Positions 5,082-6,451 of a stretch of DNA of 6,451 nucleotides are shown here, one piece after another. The position numbers and the translations under genes are program-made. A model generated the notes under the pieces. It had not been told where the DNA came from. It ran no database searches and saw only the letters and a program-made list of their open reading frames with translations. The stretch comes from Tatlockia sp. (lineage in GTDB: Bacteria; Cyanobacteriota; Cyanobacteriia; Cyanobacteriales; Chroococcidiopsidaceae). Every line of letters starts with the position of its first letter. The first letter of the stretch is position 1. The DNA is taken from positions 1 to 6,451 of the forward strand of contig JACCVJ010000643.1 of the NCBI GenBank assembly GCA_013698215.1, written 5' to 3'.

Positions 5082-5867
5082 ATGGTGTTAGCCTTTACCA
5101 GAAGCAATAGTAAAGTCAAGCAAGAGAGCGCAACTCTGCTAAGAGAATATCAGCAGTCGCCATCGGCTAGTATCCGCAATGAAATTGTCACTCTTAACTA
5201 TGGGCTAGTAAGAAAAGAAGCCTATTACTGGACTAATCAGTGTACAGAAAGTTATGACGACTTGCTGCAAGTCGGCTGTTTAGGTTTAATGCGCGCCATC
5301 GAAAAATTTGAATTATCAAAAGGAATGGCTTTTAGTTCCTTTGCCATACCCTATATTCGCGGTGAAATTCAACATTATCTGCGCGACAAGGGCGTTATGG
5401 TTAGAATTCCTCGACGCTGGTTAGCATTACAACAGCAAGCTGTAGGCATTACCCGCCAACTCCAACAAAAGCACAACCGCCAACCTACAGATATTGAAGT
5501 TGCTACCGCTTTAGACATTACTATTGCCGAATGGCAAGAAGTCAAACTTGCTTGGGTTAACCGCTCGCCTCTAAGCTTAGATACCCCAGCCCAAGATAGC
5601 GATGAAGAATCCGCCTTGTTGGGGGATATGGTTCCCGACGCACAATACACCAGTTTTCAACTAGCGCAAGAAGACCAAATTCGTTTGCAAGAAGCTTTGG
5701 TTCAATTAGAACAAAAAACTCACGAAATTTTAAAATTTGTGTTTTTGTATGACTTAACGCAAAAAGAAGTAGCTGAACAGTTAGGTATTAGTGTTATTAC
5801 TGTATCTCGTCGAGTCAAGCAAGGATTAGCCTCTTTGAAAAAGCTGATGCTTGCACCAGAAGACTAG
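5082..5867 (+). CDS. sigF: Group 3 RNA polymerase sigma factor, SigF type
   Basis: A sigma-70 family factor of 261 residues that would direct RNA polymerase core to a special promoter set. Region 2 spans about 30-105. DLLQVGCLGLMRAIEKFE (60-77) is region 2.2, and FSSFAIPYIRGEIQHYL (84-100) covers 2.3-2.4, the core-binding and -10-recognising parts. The RIPRRW block (108-113) opens region 3 and is typical of the SigB/SigF/WhiG group. Region 4 is about 200-255, with the helix-turn-helix TQKEVAEQLGISVITVSRRV (226-245). There is no group 1-style N-terminal extension. In Synechocystis the SigF factor controls type IV pilus and motility genes; assigning that role here is inference from family. No anti-sigma gene is visible beside it. 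The start lacks a strong Shine-Dalgarno sequence, with only a weak GCAGAG before an A-rich spacer. Another group 3 paralogue cannot be excluded. Confidence 0.88.
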   Translation: MVLAFTRSNSKVKQESATLLREYQQSPSASIRNEIVTLNYGLVRKEAYYWTNQCTESYDDLLQVGCLGLMRAIEKFELSKGMAFSSFAIPYIRGEIQHYLRDKGVMVRIPRRWLALQQQAVGITRQLQQKHNRQPTDIEVATALDITIAEWQEVKLAWVNRSPLSLDTPAQDSDEESALLGDMVPDAQYTSFQLAQEDQIRLQEALVQLEQKTHEILKFVFLYDLTQKEVAEQLGISVITVSRRVKQGLASLKKLMLAPED

Positions 5868-6062
5868 CGCTTTAAAAGTCTTACCCAAAAAGGCATTACT
5901 ATCGACTAAGATTGATATTCTAGTTTTACTTACTAATAATGCAAATAATTCATCGTAATATTCGCAAAACTAGCTTTGATGAATTTTAAATTATTCAGAT
6001 AAATAAATAGTTATTGACTTTTGCTCCGTAATTTTACGTAGCAGAGTTTTTTTACTTATAAC

Positions 6063-6080
6063 TTTGCTAAAACTAGCAAA
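6063..6080. repeat. Perfect 7-bp stem hairpin with 4-nt loop
   Basis: TTTGCTA, loop AAAC, TAGCAAA. The stem is perfect and the loop short, but it is AT-rich and followed by only a mixed sequence. It could be a weak terminator for read-through from sigF or a binding dyad. Confidence 0.4.
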
Positions 6081-6151
6081 ATCTGCTTTATTAATTAAAG
6101 TTTAGACACTTGCAATTAAATTACAGAGCCAAGGACAAAATTAAGTTTTAG

Positions 6152-6180
6152 TTTACAATAATTGTGCTAGATGCAATACT
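6152..6180 (+). promoter_or_regulatory. Candidate sigma-70 type promoter for the lipoprotein gene
   Basis: TTTACA (6152-6157, 5 of 6 to TTGACA) and AATACT (6175-6180, 4 of 6 to TATAAT) are separated by 17 bp. Transcription would begin near 6187, giving a leader of about 85 nt that includes the hairpin at 6212-6231. Such matches occur by chance in AT-rich DNA, so this is tentative. Confidence 0.25.
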
Positions 6181-6211
6181 CCTATTGCTTGTTTAAGAAA
6201 TGAAAAAGTAC

Positions 6212-6231
6212 CTGTTTTAACCTAAAAACAG
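6212..6231 (+). repeat. Hairpin in the presumed leader of the lipoprotein gene
   Basis: CTGTTTT and AAAACAG form a 7-bp stem with a 6-nt loop (AACCTA), followed by TTGTTTATC. It ends 40 nt before the lipoprotein start codon. It is terminator-like in shape, but its stem has only two G-C pairs and its T-run is interrupted. Confidence 0.35.
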
Positions 6232-6271
6232 TTGTTTATCTGGTTATTTATTAAAACTCTTTAGTGAAATT

Positions 6272-6451
6272 ATGCGCCGAATCACAACCACAGCATTTTT
6301 AGGAATGCTTGCTATAACAATAACCGGGTGTCCATCATCTGATACCCAACAAAGTATTAATCCTACTTCATCGCCCTCTATTGCACCCGTAGTAGTTCAA
6401 ACACCGCCCCCAGCAAAACCGCCCCTAGTGGCTGTAAACCCAAGCAGTGCT
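6272..6451 (+). CDS. Putative lipoprotein, N-terminal part only
   Basis: Sixty codons are open from the ATG at 6272 to the right edge with no stop, so the gene is cut by the window. It begins MRRITTTAFLGMLAITITGC: two Arg, a hydrophobic core (about 8-17) and a lipobox ITGC with Cys20 as the predicted lipidated residue, implying export and membrane anchoring. After Cys20 the chain is rich in Pro, Ser and Thr (for example SPSIAPVVVQTPPPAKPPL, 35-53), a typical flexible tether before a folded domain that lies outside the window. I cannot assign a function. No strong Shine-Dalgarno sequence is seen. It shares strand with sigF but is separated from it by 404 nt, so it is more likely to be transcribed independently. 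Confidence 0.75.
   Translation, partial: MRRITTTAFLGMLAITITGCPSSDTQQSINPTSSPSIAPVVVQTPPPAKPPLVAVNPSSA

Larger units (their letters stand above)
5868..6271 (+). other. AT-rich intergenic region with small hairpins
   Basis: A 404-nt gene-free stretch, visibly richer in A and T than its flanks and without any HIP1 octamer. It holds AAGACT/AGTCTT spanning the sigF stop (5860-5865 and 5877-5882), AATTCATC/GATGAATT (5947-5954 and 5978-5985), TTTGCTA-AAAC-TAGCAAA (6063-6080) and CTGTTTT/AAAACAG (6212-6218 and 6225-6231). A 13-nt word TTACGTAGCAGAG (6034-6046) also occurs just before sigF. I see no clear T-tract terminator for sigF. Confidence 0.6.

Noticed and set aside
4964..5110. 48-codon plus-strand frame overlapping the sigF start
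   Set aside because: It has no Shine-Dalgarno sequence and no recognisable features, and it overlaps sigF by 29 nt in another frame. A frame of this length is expected by chance.
5375..5650. 91-codon minus-strand frame inside the sigF-type gene
   Set aside because: Antisense shadow of the sigma region 3/4 coding sequence. Its composition does not resemble a real protein.
5860..5882. Stem AAGACT/AGTCTT at the sigF stop as a terminator
   Set aside because: Only 6 bp with an 11-nt loop and no T-tract; too weak to call.
5062..6046. The TTACGTAGCAGAG pair as attachment-site repeats of a mobile unit carrying sigF
   Set aside because: There is no integrase or transposase and no composition break at the repeats, and the gene between is a cyanobacterial core-type sigma factor.
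1..6451. CRISPR arrays, insertion sequences, tRNA or rRNA genes, toxin-antitoxin or defence genes
   Set aside because: No regularly spaced repeats, transposase motifs, cloverleaf sequences or such gene families were seen in the coding regions or gaps.

Overview
The window is an ordinary-looking stretch of cyanobacterial core genome. Four things point to a cyanobacterium: a complete photosystem II psbO gene, a fused pyrF-pyrE gene in the cyanobacterial order, a group 3 sigma factor of the SigF type, and nine perfect copies of the HIP1 octamer GCGATCGC. The PsbO sequence and its N-terminus look closest to those I recall from filamentous (Nostoc-like) or related unicellular lineages, but I cannot name a species. 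I see no mobile element, CRISPR array, tRNA, rRNA or obvious foreign island.

Left half (1-3434), all on the minus strand. Reading from right to left: a conserved small protein of unknown function (3087-3434), a bifunctional OMP decarboxylase/orotate phosphoribosyltransferase (1552-2979), thymidylate kinase (874-1506) and the DNA polymerase III delta-prime subunit (877 down past the left edge). tmk and holB overlap by 4 nt (ATGA), and pyrF-pyrE lies 45 nt upstream of tmk with no visible terminator. This is a plausible transcription unit linking UMP synthesis, dTTP synthesis and clamp loading.

Centre (3435-3849): a 415-nt divergent intergenic region between the minus-strand unit and psbO. It is unusually rich in inverted repeats. 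The best is a perfect 24-bp palindrome centred on a HIP1 octamer. This is the most unusual non-coding structure in the window.

Right half (3850-6451), all on the plus strand. psbO (3850-4686) encodes the 278-residue extrinsic manganese-stabilising protein of photosystem II and carries a lipobox-like Cys in its signal peptide. A strong intrinsic terminator follows at 4758-4786. Next come a SigF-type sigma factor (5082-5867), a 404-nt AT-rich gap with several small hairpins, and the first 60 codons of an unrecognised lipoprotein that runs off the right edge.

I did not find a clear new biological system. The items most worth a second look are the dyad-rich psbO upstream region, the predicted lipoprotein form of PsbO, the divergent motifs in the pyrF-pyrE fusion, and the uncharacterised small protein upstream of it.
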